Shown here in pieces: positions 30,847-42,837 of a stretch of DNA of 64,000 nucleotides (its first letter is position 1; each line of letters opens with the position of its first letter). The stretch spans positions 62,001 through 126,000 of the forward strand of contig CAMAYZ010000002.1 of the NCBI GenBank assembly GCA_945863115.1, read 5' to 3'. This DNA is from Bifidobacterium breve. Lineage in GTDB: Bacteria > Actinomycetota > Actinomycetes > Nanopelagicales > Nanopelagicaceae. The translations under genes and the position numbers were made by a program. The notes beneath the pieces were generated by a model. The model saw nothing but the letters and a program-made list of their open reading frames with translations. It searched no databases and was not told the DNA's origin.

Positions 30847-32076
30847 ATGAAGGCCCTAGTTTTAGGCGCCGGTGGAGTTGGTCGAGCAATAGCGAATATT
30901 GCTTCACGTCGTTCATTCATTACAGAACTAGTAATCGCAGATCGTAATTTATCTCGCGCTGAAGATGCCGTAAATCGCTTGAAGGATCCCCGCTTTTCCG
31001 CCGCACAAGTAAATGCAGCAGAACTCGAAGATATTCGCGAATTAATTCGTAAAGCAAACCCAGATATTGTCATCAACGCAGTTGATCCGCGTTTTGTGAT
31101 GCCGATATTTCTTGCCTGTGAAATTGAAAATAGGAATTATCTGGATATGGCGATGTCACTTTCTCGTCCGCATCCACATTATCCATATACCGAAACCGGT
31201 GTGAAATGTGGCGATGAGCAATTTGCACGTGACTGGAATTGGAGCGAACGCGGAATTTATGCCTTAATCGGTATGGGCGTTGAACCTGGTCTAAGTGATG
31301 TCTTTGCAAAGTATGCAAGTGATGAATTGTTTTCACGTATCGATTCAATAACTGTTTTAGATGGATCAAACTTAGTTGTCGCTGGTTCAGAATTTGCGCC
31401 ATCATTTTCAATTTGGACAACAATCGAAGAGTGTTTGAATCCGCCACTTGTTTGGGAAGATGGCCGTGGTTGGTATACAACCGAACCATTCTCGGAACTT
31501 GAAGTCTTTGATTTTCCTGATGGAATCGGGCCGGTTGAATGCGTGAATGTTGAGCACGAAGAAGTTGTCTTAATTCCGCAGAAGATCGAAGCTAAGAAAG
31601 TTAACTTCAAATATGGTCTTGGTGCGCAATTTATTTCAATCCTAAAAACCATTCATATGCTTGGTATGGATCGCACCGAGACTGTTGATGTCCAAGGAAT
31701 TCAAGTTTCACCTCGCGATCTCTTAGCTGCTTCACTTCCTGATCCAGCAACACTTGGTTCAAGAATGACTGGAAAAACTTGTGCCGGTTGCCTTGTTAAA
31801 GGTTTAGATAAAAGTGGTGAACCAAAAGCTGTTTATCTCTATAACGTAATTGATAACGCCTGGTCAATGGAAAATTATGGTGATCAAGCTGTTGTTTGGC
31901 AGACCGCGATAAATCCAGTTATTGCAATGGAACTTATTCATGAAGGAGTCTGGAAACCAGAACCTGGAGTGAATGGTCCAGAATGGTTTGATTCAAAGCC
32001 ATTCCTTGCAAAGCTTGAAGAGTATGGAACTTCATGGCACATCAGGGACGAATCAACAGCTGGGATAGTAAAGTAA
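30847..32076 (+). CDS. Saccharopine dehydrogenase family protein
   Basis: MKALVLGAGGVGRAIANIASRR Rossmann start; ATG at 30847 preferred over the track start 30832 because GGAG at 30834-30837 is suitably placed upstream of it. Confidence 0.87.
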   Translation: MKALVLGAGGVGRAIANIASRRSFITELVIADRNLSRAEDAVNRLKDPRFSAAQVNAAELEDIRELIRKANPDIVINAVDPRFVMPIFLACEIENRNYLDMAMSLSRPHPHYPYTETGVKCGDEQFARDWNWSERGIYALIGMGVEPGLSDVFAKYASDELFSRIDSITVLDGSNLVVAGSEFAPSFSIWTTIEECLNPPLVWEDGRGWYTTEPFSELEVFDFPDGIGPVECVNVEHEEVVLIPQKIEAKKVNFKYGLGAQFISILKTIHMLGMDRTETVDVQGIQVSPRDLLAASLPDPATLGSRMTGKTCAGCLVKGLDKSGEPKAVYLYNVIDNAWSMENYGDQAVVWQTAINPVIAMELIHEGVWKPEPGVNGPEWFDSKPFLAKLEEYGTSWHIRDESTAGIVK

Positions 32077-32080
32077 TTAA

Positions 32081-32848
32081 ATGAGCACTGCGCTAGTAAC
32101 GGGAGCCACCGCAGGTATTGGTGAATCCTTTACTAGATTGCTCGCGGCAAATGGTTATGACTTAGTTCTTGTGGCTCGCGATAAAAAGCGGCTACAACAA
32201 CGGGCAACTTCTCTTTCAAAAAAATATAAAATCGATGTTGAAGTATTGCAGGCCGATCTCTCAGTTCCTGCGCAATTAGCCAGAGTTGAAAAGCGCCTTT
32301 CCAATCCAAAGAAACCTATTGAAGTATTGATTAATAATGCTGGCTTCGGAATAAAAGATAGCTTTTTAAAGAGCGACATTAAAGCAGAGCTTGAGCTAAT
32401 TGATGTGTTGGCCAGAGCCCCGATGCAATTGATGCATGCGGTCTTACCTCAAATGCTGAGCCGTAATTCTGGAACGATAATTAATGTTTCAAGTGTTGCC
32501 AGTTTTATTGCAGGCGGAACATACAGCGCGGCAAAGTCTTATCTAACGGTTCACACCGAATCGCTTAACTCGGAACTTTCAAAGACCAACATCAATATTT
32601 CTGCACTCTGTCCTGGTTTTACACGTACTGAATTTCATCAACGCGGAAAGATGAAAATGACAGGGCTGCCTAATTTCATGTGGTTGGATGCGGATCGAGT
32701 TGTCAGTGATTCTTGGCGAGCAGCGCTTAAAGGTAAGGCGATTTGTATTCCTGGGTGGCAATATAAAATTTTAAGCTCAATCGCAAGATTTGGGCCGAGA
32801 CCCTTGGTTCGCAAGCTTGGAATCAAGGTCCGAGCGCGGCAACGTTAA
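32081..32848 (+). CDS. Short-chain dehydrogenase/reductase
   Basis: TALVTGATAGIGESFTRLLAANGYDLVLVARD...INNAGFG...INVSSVASFIAGGTYSAAKSYL. Confidence 0.93.
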   Translation: MSTALVTGATAGIGESFTRLLAANGYDLVLVARDKKRLQQRATSLSKKYKIDVEVLQADLSVPAQLARVEKRLSNPKKPIEVLINNAGFGIKDSFLKSDIKAELELIDVLARAPMQLMHAVLPQMLSRNSGTIINVSSVASFIAGGTYSAAKSYLTVHTESLNSELSKTNINISALCPGFTRTEFHQRGKMKMTGLPNFMWLDADRVVSDSWRAALKGKAICIPGWQYKILSSIARFGPRPLVRKLGIKVRARQR

Positions 32849-32971
32849 ATCAATCAAATATTCACAGTAATTTCACCGGCACAAAGAGATTTTCTCCCCG
32901 ATATCTAGCAATCGAAAAGATAGAATCTCCTCATTGAAGTCACATAAATTTGTGGCTGTTGGGTAAATTTT

Positions 32972-33556
32972 GTGGAGGTTAATGTGTCAAAGAAATTTTC
33001 AACGATATCTATCGCATTGCTAATAGTCGCGGGATCGATTGTTGGTGTCTCAAGTGCATCCGCAGCCACTGCTTACAAAGCGTGCAAGCCGGCAAATGCA
33101 AAGGCCACAATCGGAAAAATTTCATTTACCTGCACCAAGAACCCAGTATCTACATCAACGAAGTTAGTTTGGGTCTCTGCGCCATGTATTAATGCAAACA
33201 AGAGCTACTTAAGCGCAAAATCTTTAGCTGACTCGGTTGCAAGTTCATTCGAAGGCAGAATAAGCAGCACTACTCGTCTAAAGGCGACAAACGAAAGATT
33301 GATTGCAAGTGCTCAGAAGAATGTAGATACTTGGAGCAAGAACATGCTCTCTTATCCTAAGAATCCAACGGAAACCCAGAAGAAGCAGATAGCAACTGTT
33401 CAAGCTGGTATTGATCGCAATAAGCAACGCGTTATCGATGCGACTGCAAACATTGTAGAACTTGACGCTCAAATCAAAGAAGCAACTGATGGAAAAGCTA
33501 AAACCGCAGCTGATTTAGCAAGTGCGAAGACAAGCCTTTCCACCGCCTGTAAATAA
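32972..33556 (+). CDS. Secreted hypothetical protein: signal peptide, short Cys-containing N-terminal domain, helical C-terminus (start may be GTG at 32984)
   Basis: SKKFSTISIALLIVAGSIVGVSSASAATAYKACKPANAKATIGKISFTCTKNPVSTSTKLVWVSAPC... then charged coiled-coil-like sequence ending LSTACK. Confidence 0.7.
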   Translation: MEVNVSKKFSTISIALLIVAGSIVGVSSASAATAYKACKPANAKATIGKISFTCTKNPVSTSTKLVWVSAPCINANKSYLSAKSLADSVASSFEGRISSTTRLKATNERLIASAQKNVDTWSKNMLSYPKNPTETQKKQIATVQAGIDRNKQRVIDATANIVELDAQIKEATDGKAKTAADLASAKTSLSTACK

Positions 33557-33584
33557 GCTTCACTTTTTACCCTACGCTCGCTAA

Positions 33585-34958
33585 ATGGCGAGAGTAGGAG
33601 TATTCCTCTTATTAATTAGCCACCTGATTATTCGGGTGGCTTTTAATTTGCCGTCAATCGTTCCAGATCTAATTATCTTTAATGCAATTGCATTTCTCGC
33701 AGCTCTGGTCGCTTGGCGATCTCCAAAGCTAAATGATCGATTAGCAAAGCTTGCAATAACTTTCGCAATACTTTTTTGGGCACTCGGATCCACCTTTTCA
33801 ACTTGGAATTCTTTTTATAGTTTTCAAATATCAGAGCATTTAATTGATGCTACCTATATTTCTTTTTATCCCTTGATGCTTCTCGGAATAATTCGCGCAC
33901 TTGCCGTCACGAAGAAAATATCAGCTTTGGAAATCTTAGATACCGCAATTATTGCTCTGGGAACATCGAGCGTTATTTCAAGTTTGTTACTGCGACCAGC
34001 GCAGATGCGCTTTGAGGGGCGAAGCTATGAAGTATTTTTATCTGTTCTCTACCCGGTAGGCGACTTAGTTCTTGTCGCAACTTGTCTGTCTCTAATTATT
34101 CTCCAACACCGAAGTTTGCGCGGCCTAAGCTTCTTTCTCGGGATCTCAATCTTTGCAATAACAGACTTATTCTTCTTACTTCTTTCAGCAACCTCTGGCT
34201 ATGAATTCGCAGCCCTAACAGATGATGGCTGGTTATTAGGTTTAGCGCTGATTGCTAATGGGCTCTGGCTTCATGGTGGTGAAACTGAAATTGAAGATCG
34301 CCGCATCAATACCTGGGCTACAACATTTGCCTTAATCATAAGTTCAAGCATTCTCGCTTACGGCGCATTGCGGGCAAATTACTTCCCCACATTTGTTCTT
34401 GCTCTCGCCTTCCTTACTATTTCACTCGCCTTCATCCGAATGGCACTTGCACTTCGTGATGCAAAAATAGTTAGTGAAGATCGTGAACATGCAAGAACTG
34501 ATGAACTTACTGGGCTACCTAATCGAAGAAGATTCATTGCCGAACTTGAATTACTTCGTAGAAGGACCGGAACTTTACTGTTGTTAGATTTAGATGGATT
34601 TAAAGCAGTAAACGATAACTATGGCCATGAAGTCGGCGATCAACTTTTGAAACAGATAACTTTAAGATTTAATCGAGTTCTTCCGAGTGATGTTCTTATT
34701 GCCAGACTTGGTGGCGATGAATTTGGTGTAGTTGTTTATGGAGAACGCAATATTGGAAATGATGTGGCCCTTGCACTTCGAGCTACTTGCACCTATCCAT
34801 TTACGCTCTCGGTTGGAGATGTAAAGGTTGGAGTAAGTATTGGAAGTGTCACAACCGAAGGTCCAACAACAACTAAGGAAGCGTTATTGAAACGGGCTGA
34901 TACGGCGATGTATGAAGCAAAACGAAACGGCACTGGTTATGTGCAATCCCAGAATTAA
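33585..34958 (+). CDS. Polytopic membrane GGDEF-domain diguanylate cyclase (putative)
   Basis: Multiple N-terminal TM; DELTGLPNRRRFIAELELL...LLDLDGFKAVNDNYGHEVGDQLL...ARLGGDEFGVVVYGE. Confidence 0.9.
   Translation: MARVGVFLLLISHLIIRVAFNLPSIVPDLIIFNAIAFLAALVAWRSPKLNDRLAKLAITFAILFWALGSTFSTWNSFYSFQISEHLIDATYISFYPLMLLGIIRALAVTKKISALEILDTAIIALGTSSVISSLLLRPAQMRFEGRSYEVFLSVLYPVGDLVLVATCLSLIILQHRSLRGLSFFLGISIFAITDLFFLLLSATSGYEFAALTDDGWLLGLALIANGLWLHGGETEIEDRRINTWATTFALIISSSILAYGALRANYFPTFVLALAFLTISLAFIRMALALRDAKIVSEDREHARTDELTGLPNRRRFIAELELLRRRTGTLLLLDLDGFKAVNDNYGHEVGDQLLKQITLRFNRVLPSDVLIARLGGDEFGVVVYGERNIGNDVALALRATCTYPFTLSVGDVKVGVSIGSVTTEGPTTTKEALLKRADTAMYEAKRNGTGYVQSQN
33618..33641 (+). terminator. 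Rho-independent-terminator-like hairpin lying inside the 5' end of the GGDEF ORF
   Basis: AGCCACC-TGATTATTCG-GGTGGCT then TTTAATTT. Confidence 0.5.
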
Positions 34959-36319
34959 CTTGGCTTAATCTCTTCTAGCCTTGCAAGTGATTCCAGGCGC
35001 TCTGTCGCATGATTAACTATTCGCTCTGGATAACCTTTTGAATAACCATCTAGATATTCCCAAGGTTCATGAATTTCGTCGCTGCTTAAGTGAGCAAGTT
35101 CTGGAACATATTTGCGGATGTAATCTCCGTTTACATCAAAACGTTTTCCTTGCTCGATTGGATTAAACACTCTGTAATACGGCGAAGCATCTGTGCCACA
35201 TCCGGCAGTCCATTGCCAACCGTGTGCATTTGATGCAACGTCAAAATCAACTAAATGCTCCTGGAAGAAATCTGCGCCGAGCTGCCATTCCAAATGCAGA
35301 TCTTTGACTAAAAAGGATGCAACAACCATTCGGGTTCGGTTATGCATCCAGCCTTCTTTAACAATCTGACGCATTGCGGCATCAACAAATGGATATCCGG
35401 TCTTGCCTTCACACCAAGCTTTGAATTTTTCGCCAGGTTCGTCGTAACGCATATTTGCAAATCTAGGAGCGTAATAATCTTTATCGGTATGCGGATTATT
35501 GAAAAGCACATCAGCATAAAATTCGCGCCACGCAATCTCTTTGCGATAAACATCGTGTGCACTGCTTGTTCCAAGCTCTGCAAGAAGTGTCCGCGGATGA
35601 ATCTCGCCCCACGTTAAATACTCACTCATCTTGCTTGTTCCATCGACACCGGCGTTATTTCGTTCTGTGTCATAACTTGCAAGTGCGTTAGATTTAAATT
35701 TCTTCCAGCGAGCAAGCGCTGCTGCTTCACCAGCTTTAGAAATTACAGATCCTGCGGGAACTTGCCAATCTGGAAAATTACGATCAGTCGCGGTTGGCGT
35801 AACTAAATTTAAATTCTTTGGCACAGTAACTGGTTTGCGCCAACCATGTAGGCACCAAGCTTTGTAAAACGGGGTGTATACCCGGTATGGAGTCGCATCG
35901 CTTGGCTTTAATACTCGGCCAGGTGCAACTGCATAAATACTTCCGGTTCGAACTAATTTGATTCCACTTGCTTCTACTTTTGAGTCACGAGCAGCGCCAT
36001 AGGGTTCATATTCCTGACTGATATGAACTTCATCTGCGCCATAACGCTTAATCATAGAATTCAATACTTCTATGGGATCGCCGGTCATTACATGCAATTT
36101 ATTGTTAAGTGATTCATCAAGCGCACGAAGAGACTGTCCTAAATAGGCCAGACGTTTGCTTCCACTATCTTTTATTATTTTTTCATCGAGAATGAAAACT
36201 GCAATTAGCTCTTCACTGTTTTCAATTGCAGCAAGGAGCGCTGGATTATCAGCTAAGCGCAGATCTCTTCTAAACCAGAAGATATTGCGTTTAGTTGTGG
36301 AGTGAGTGGACTGACTCAT
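34955..36319 (-). CDS. Deoxyribodipyrimidine photolyase / cryptochrome family
   Basis: NIFWFRRDLRLADNPALLAAIE...FVDAAMRQIVKEGWMHNRTRMVVASFLVKDL...FDVASNAHGWQWTAGCGTDASPYYRVFNP. Confidence 0.95.
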   Translation of the reverse strand: MSQSTHSTTKRNIFWFRRDLRLADNPALLAAIENSEELIAVFILDEKIIKDSGSKRLAYLGQSLRALDESLNNKLHVMTGDPIEVLNSMIKRYGADEVHISQEYEPYGAARDSKVEASGIKLVRTGSIYAVAPGRVLKPSDATPYRVYTPFYKAWCLHGWRKPVTVPKNLNLVTPTATDRNFPDWQVPAGSVISKAGEAAALARWKKFKSNALASYDTERNNAGVDGTSKMSEYLTWGEIHPRTLLAELGTSSAHDVYRKEIAWREFYADVLFNNPHTDKDYYAPRFANMRYDEPGEKFKAWCEGKTGYPFVDAAMRQIVKEGWMHNRTRMVVASFLVKDLHLEWQLGADFFQEHLVDFDVASNAHGWQWTAGCGTDASPYYRVFNPIEQGKRFDVNGDYIRKYVPELAHLSSDEIHEPWEYLDGYSKGYPERIVNHATERLESLARLEEIKPS

Positions 36320-37418
36320 CCCAGCCCTTAACTTCGCTAACTTTACGAGGCGCTGGACCTACATATCTTGCAGATGGTCGAATAATTCTTCCGGTGCGCT
36401 TCTGTTCAAGAATGTGTGCTGACCAACCTGCGGTTCGTGCGGCGGTAAACATTGATGTGAACATATGTGCTGGGATTTGTGCAAAATCTAGAACTATTGC
36501 AGCCCAGAATTCAACGTTTGTTTCTAGCACGCGATCTGGTTGACGTTCGTGAAGTTCAGCGAGTGCAGCTTTTTCAAGTGCAAGTGCAACTTCATAACGT
36601 GGCGCATTTAGCTCTTTTGAAATTCGGCGAAGTGTGCGTGCGCGTGGATCTTCGGCACGATAAACGCGGTGACCGAATCCCATCAAGCGTTCTTTGCGAT
36701 CTAAAATTCCCTTTACATATGCAGTTGCATCGCCAGTTTTTTCGACGCCTTCGATCATGCTGAGAACACGTGCGGGTGCACCACCGTGTAGCGGACCAGA
36801 CATTGCGCCAATCGCACCAGAAATTGCTGCTGCAACATCTGCGCCGGTTGATGCAATTACGCGAGAAGTGAATGTCGAAGCATTCATTCCGTGTTCTGCT
36901 GCTGAAACAAAGTAAGCATCGACAGCGCGAACATGAAGTGGATCTGGTTCACCGCGCCAACGAATCATCATTCGCTCGACAACGGTGTGTGCTTTATCAA
37001 CTTCTGATTGCGGCACCATCGGTGCGGAACCACGTGCAGCTTGTGCAACATATGAAAGAACCATTACCGATGTGCGAGCAAGTTGAATACGAGCTTCATC
37101 ATCTGTTGTATCTAAAAGTGGTTTAAAACCCCAAGCTGGTGCAAGCATTGCAATTGCAGATTGCACATCTACGCGAATATCACCGGAGTGAACTGGGATT
37201 GGAAATGGTTCTGCTGCTGGAAGTCCTGGATTAAATTCGTTATCTACTAACAAGCCCCAAACGTTTCCGAAAGTTACGCGACCAACAAGATCTTCGATGT
37301 CAACGCCGCGGTAACGAAGCGCGCTGCCTTCTTTATCCGGTTCTGCAATTTCAGATTCAAATGCGATAACGCCTTCAAGACCGGGCTTAAAAACTTCTGA
37401 CACGACGGGCTCCCTCAA
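36291..37418 (-). CDS. Citrate synthase family protein
   Basis: LEGVIAFESEIAEPDKEGSALRYRGVDIEDLV...GPLHGGAPARVLSMI...MGFGHRVYRAEDPRARTLR. Confidence 0.94.
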   Translation of the reverse strand: MREPVVSEVFKPGLEGVIAFESEIAEPDKEGSALRYRGVDIEDLVGRVTFGNVWGLLVDNEFNPGLPAAEPFPIPVHSGDIRVDVQSAIAMLAPAWGFKPLLDTTDDEARIQLARTSVMVLSYVAQAARGSAPMVPQSEVDKAHTVVERMMIRWRGEPDPLHVRAVDAYFVSAAEHGMNASTFTSRVIASTGADVAAAISGAIGAMSGPLHGGAPARVLSMIEGVEKTGDATAYVKGILDRKERLMGFGHRVYRAEDPRARTLRRISKELNAPRYEVALALEKAALAELHERQPDRVLETNVEFWAAIVLDFAQIPAHMFTSMFTAARTAGWSAHILEQKRTGRIIRPSARYVGPAPRKVSEVKGWDESVHSLHN

Positions 37419-37520
37419 TTAGTTGTGCATATTCTCCACACTTTTACGGGTGAAGCCAAACTAGCAAAGCGGGTATTGCCGCAAGATGCACGCGGGGCAA
37501 AAGTGAAGTTAGATACAGCC

Positions 37521-38186
37521 ATGAGCGAAATCAATCGGGAGACCATCAGGGCGATGCGCCTTTCTTATGGCCAGGCCGGTTTGACCGAAGCCGACCTTGC
37601 GAGCGATCCAATCGAGCAATTCAAAAAGTGGCTCAGCGAGGCAACCGAAAACATTATGGTGGTTGAAGCAAATGCAATGGTACTTTCAACAATTACGGAT
37701 GGCGCACCAGTGGGGCGATCAGTTTTATTGAAAGATGTTTCATCCGACGGTTTCACTTTCTTCACAAATTACTTATCGCGCAAAGCTGATGCGATCTCAA
37801 ATAATCCAAATGTGTCACTCGTATTCCCTTGGTATCCAATGGAACGTCAAGTAATAATTATTGGAAGTGCCGAAAAAGTTAGTCCGCAAGAGAGCGATGA
37901 TTATTTTGCAGCTCGGCCATGGGGCAGCCAAATTGGTGCGACCGCAAGTGCGCAATCGACTGAATTAGATTCCAGAGAAACTCTTGAAACAAAGTATGCG
38001 CAGCTCGCAGAAAAATATCCGGAAGGGTCGGTTGTCCCACGACCAGATTATTGGGGTGGATATTTAGTTCGCCCAGTCAGCATCGAGTTTTGGCAGGGTC
38101 GCCATTCTAGATTGCATGATCGGTTGCGCTATATGCGTTCAGATTCACAGAAAACCGATTGGCAAGTTAAACGCCTGAACCCGTAG
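37521..38186 (+). CDS. pdxH: Pyridoxamine 5'-phosphate oxidase
   Basis: MSEINRETIRAMRLSYGQAGLTEADLASDPIEQFKKWL...RSVLLKDVSSDGFTFFTNYLSRKA...EFWQGRHSRLHDRLRY; internal ATG chosen because it gives a canonical PdxH N-terminus (track start 37425). Confidence 0.93.
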   Translation: MSEINRETIRAMRLSYGQAGLTEADLASDPIEQFKKWLSEATENIMVVEANAMVLSTITDGAPVGRSVLLKDVSSDGFTFFTNYLSRKADAISNNPNVSLVFPWYPMERQVIIIGSAEKVSPQESDDYFAARPWGSQIGATASAQSTELDSRETLETKYAQLAEKYPEGSVVPRPDYWGGYLVRPVSIEFWQGRHSRLHDRLRYMRSDSQKTDWQVKRLNP

Positions 38187-39317
<1,131 letters not shown>

Positions 39318-39321
39318 GTTC

Positions 39322-39402
39322 TTGAGCTATAAAACTCGAAGACTAATAACTCTTGGAGTTCTTTTTCTTGTTGTTCTAATTGTTGTACTAGTCGGGGATT
39401 AA
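39322..39402 (+). CDS. Putative 26-aa single-TM microprotein (TTG start; not in supplied ORF track)
   Basis: Manual translation: (M)SYKTRRLITLGVLFLVVLIVVLVGD*, between serC and the DUF2530-like gene. Confidence 0.4.
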   Translation: MSYKTRRLITLGVLFLVVLIVVLVGD

Positions 39403-39405
39403 TTC

Positions 39406-39591
39406 ATGGTCCACTTGAGAAGTGCAATCACCGTAATAATTATTGGTATCGCGCTCTGGTTTGCAGCTCTTATAGCTACCTTTGGCTTGGATGCCAGCAC
39501 AAATGCAAAATGGATCTGCGTATTTGGAATCGGTTTAGGCGTTATTGGACTTCGTTACACAATTAGACGGGCAAAGCGCGAGAGTAATTAG
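39406..39591 (+). CDS. DUF2530-like small membrane protein
   Basis: Two TM helices; VHLRSAITVIIIGIALWFAALIATFGLDASTNAKWICVFGIGLGVIGLRYTIRRAKRES; next to the cold-shock gene. Confidence 0.7.
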   Translation: MVHLRSAITVIIIGIALWFAALIATFGLDASTNAKWICVFGIGLGVIGLRYTIRRAKRESN

Positions 39592-39971
39592 CCCTCGAAC
39601 TGTCCAGCAATACCGCGCAAAACTTTTGCTAAGCGCTCGGCATCTGGTCCAGATGGATGGCGGCCATGGCGTAAACCATTTCCGACTTTATCCAAAATCT
39701 TAATTGTGTCTTCAATCATTGTTGCAAGATCGTCATGATTAATTCGATTATTTGCAACAACAGAAGCTGGTTCATCAATTAAACGAACCGTCATTGCCTG
39801 TGGGCCTTTCTTGCCTTCGATAACTCCGAATTCAAGTTTGGTTCCTGGCTTAACTGTTGCAACACCAGAAGGAAGAGCTGAAGATGCTAAATAAACATCA
39901 GCGCCTTCTTCGGATTCAATAAATCCAAAACCCTTTTCAAGGCTGTACCACTTCACGCGACCTAGAGGCAT
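39588..39971 (-). CDS. Cold-shock domain protein with C-terminal extension
   Basis: MPLGRVKWYSLEKGFGFIESEEGADVYLASSAL followed by a ~60 aa extension. Confidence 0.93.
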   Translation of the reverse strand: MPLGRVKWYSLEKGFGFIESEEGADVYLASSALPSGVATVKPGTKLEFGVIEGKKGPQAMTVRLIDEPASVVANNRINHDDLATMIEDTIKILDKVGNGLRHGRHPSGPDAERLAKVLRGIAGQFEG

Positions 39972-40080
39972 TGGGGAACTCCTTTTTTCTTTAAATCTGT
40001 TTTACATGTTGTAATACAAGAGGGCTAGTTTAACTTACGAATGCAAGGTGCTGTTGCCTGATTTCGCGCTTGATTAGCGG

Positions 40081-40785
40081 CTAATCGGTGACAACCAGCG
40101 CTTCGGAATGTGCGCCGCAGCCATGGTCGACCGAAACAACGCGCGCGTCATCCGGCGCCAAAATATTTGCGCAAACTCCGAATGCGGATCGGAGTGATCC
40201 AGCAATTGGAATAAAGAAACCACAAGAGTTACATGGCTTTGGTGCTTGTTGTGAAATCGCATTATTTGGTCCAGCGTTTCCTGCATACCAACGTTGTGCT
40301 GCTAAATCGCGACCGGTAATAGAGAGGACACGGGCTCGACCCAAACCAAATTCAAATAGTTGTGTGAGATCTAATTCTTCATCATCTGGAAGCGCCGCAA
40401 AACCTGGCACTAAGCGCGCATCATCTGCTGATGTAGGAACGATATCTCCGGGACCAACATCGCCAGGAAGTAAGCGATCTTTATATGCAACCCACTCTGG
40501 TGCAAGCAATGACTCTGAACCAGGAAGAAGAACTACATCACAAATTGTTGGTGAACTTGAGTCATCTACTTTTGCAACTGTTACTGCCCAACGCCAACCA
40601 ACATAACCTTTAATTGATGCTTCAAAGAGATATGTTGCAATTCGAGCATCACTTGAATCTTCGACTTCATCATAAGAAATTGAAACTAATTCCCCAACTT
40701 GATCTGGCGCTGGTGAATCTTCAAGTGCAGCAGCCCTTGCTAATTCAAGGGCGCTGAACTTGTCTTCAATTTTTGCTGAACTCAT
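40081..40785 (-). CDS. DUF3027 family protein
   Basis: WVAYKDRLLPGDVGPGDIVPTSADDARLVPGF...CNSCGFFIPIAGSLRSAFGVCANILAPDDARVVSVDHGCGAHSE. Confidence 0.88.
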   Translation of the reverse strand: MSSAKIEDKFSALELARAAALEDSPAPDQVGELVSISYDEVEDSSDARIATYLFEASIKGYVGWRWAVTVAKVDDSSSPTICDVVLLPGSESLLAPEWVAYKDRLLPGDVGPGDIVPTSADDARLVPGFAALPDDEELDLTQLFEFGLGRARVLSITGRDLAAQRWYAGNAGPNNAISQQAPKPCNSCGFFIPIAGSLRSAFGVCANILAPDDARVVSVDHGCGAHSEALVVTD

Positions 40786-40805
40786 CCGCGTATCTTATTA
40801 CGGAT

Positions 40806-42446
<1,641 letters not shown>

Positions 42447-42453
42447 TTAACGA

Positions 42454-42480
42454 TTATCACTCTAACCTTCCGAGTGCTAA
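42454..42480. promoter_or_regulatory. CIRCE (HrcA operator) upstream of groEL
   Basis: TTATCACTC-N9-GAGTGCTAA; one mismatch to consensus TTAGCACTC-N9-GAGTGCTAA, 28 bp upstream of the groEL start. Confidence 0.92.
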
Positions 42481-42521
42481 TGCCAAATCTAGAGCAGGGG
42501 CAAAGGGTGGGGCAAATCGAA

Positions 42522-42788
42522 CTAGAGCGAGCGGGCGTTTGTGCGGGCTTCGCGCAGACGGCGAAGTCGCTTTACGAGCATTGGTGCGTTCAGCACGGCA
42601 TCATCGCGATCGATCAGGTTATTTAGAAGTTGGTAATAAGCAGGAGGCGTCATGTCGAAGAGCTCTTTGATTGCGCTCTCTTTGGCGCCGGCAAACTTCC
42701 ACCATTGACCCTCAAAATCCAAGATTTTAATTTCTAATTCGGTTAGAGATGTCGCCTGATTTTGCGCGCTGATCTCTAAGTTTTCCAT
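42522..42788 (-). CDS. DUF3263 family protein
   Basis: LTELEIKILDFEGQWWKFAGAKESAIKELFDMTPPAYYQLLNNLIDRDDAVLNAPMLVKRLRRLRE. Confidence 0.9.
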   Translation of the reverse strand: MENLEISAQNQATSLTELEIKILDFEGQWWKFAGAKESAIKELFDMTPPAYYQLLNNLIDRDDAVLNAPMLVKRLRRLREARTNARSL

Positions 42789-42837
42789 GCCTAAATTATA
42801 GGAGATAAGGGTGACAATTTCTGGGATTTAGCCGAAT

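Noticed and set aside
37425-37520. N-terminal extension of pdxH (MHILHTFTGEAKLAKRVLPQDARGAKVKLDTA)
   Set aside because: PdxH family start matches ATG at 37521; the upstream stretch is more likely the divergent promoter region with citrate synthase.
42522-42788. Chorismate mutase assignment for the 88-aa ORF
   Set aside because: Initially considered from size and location, but the sequence (LDFEGQWWKFAGAKESAIKELFDM...YYQLLNNLIDR) fits DUF3263.
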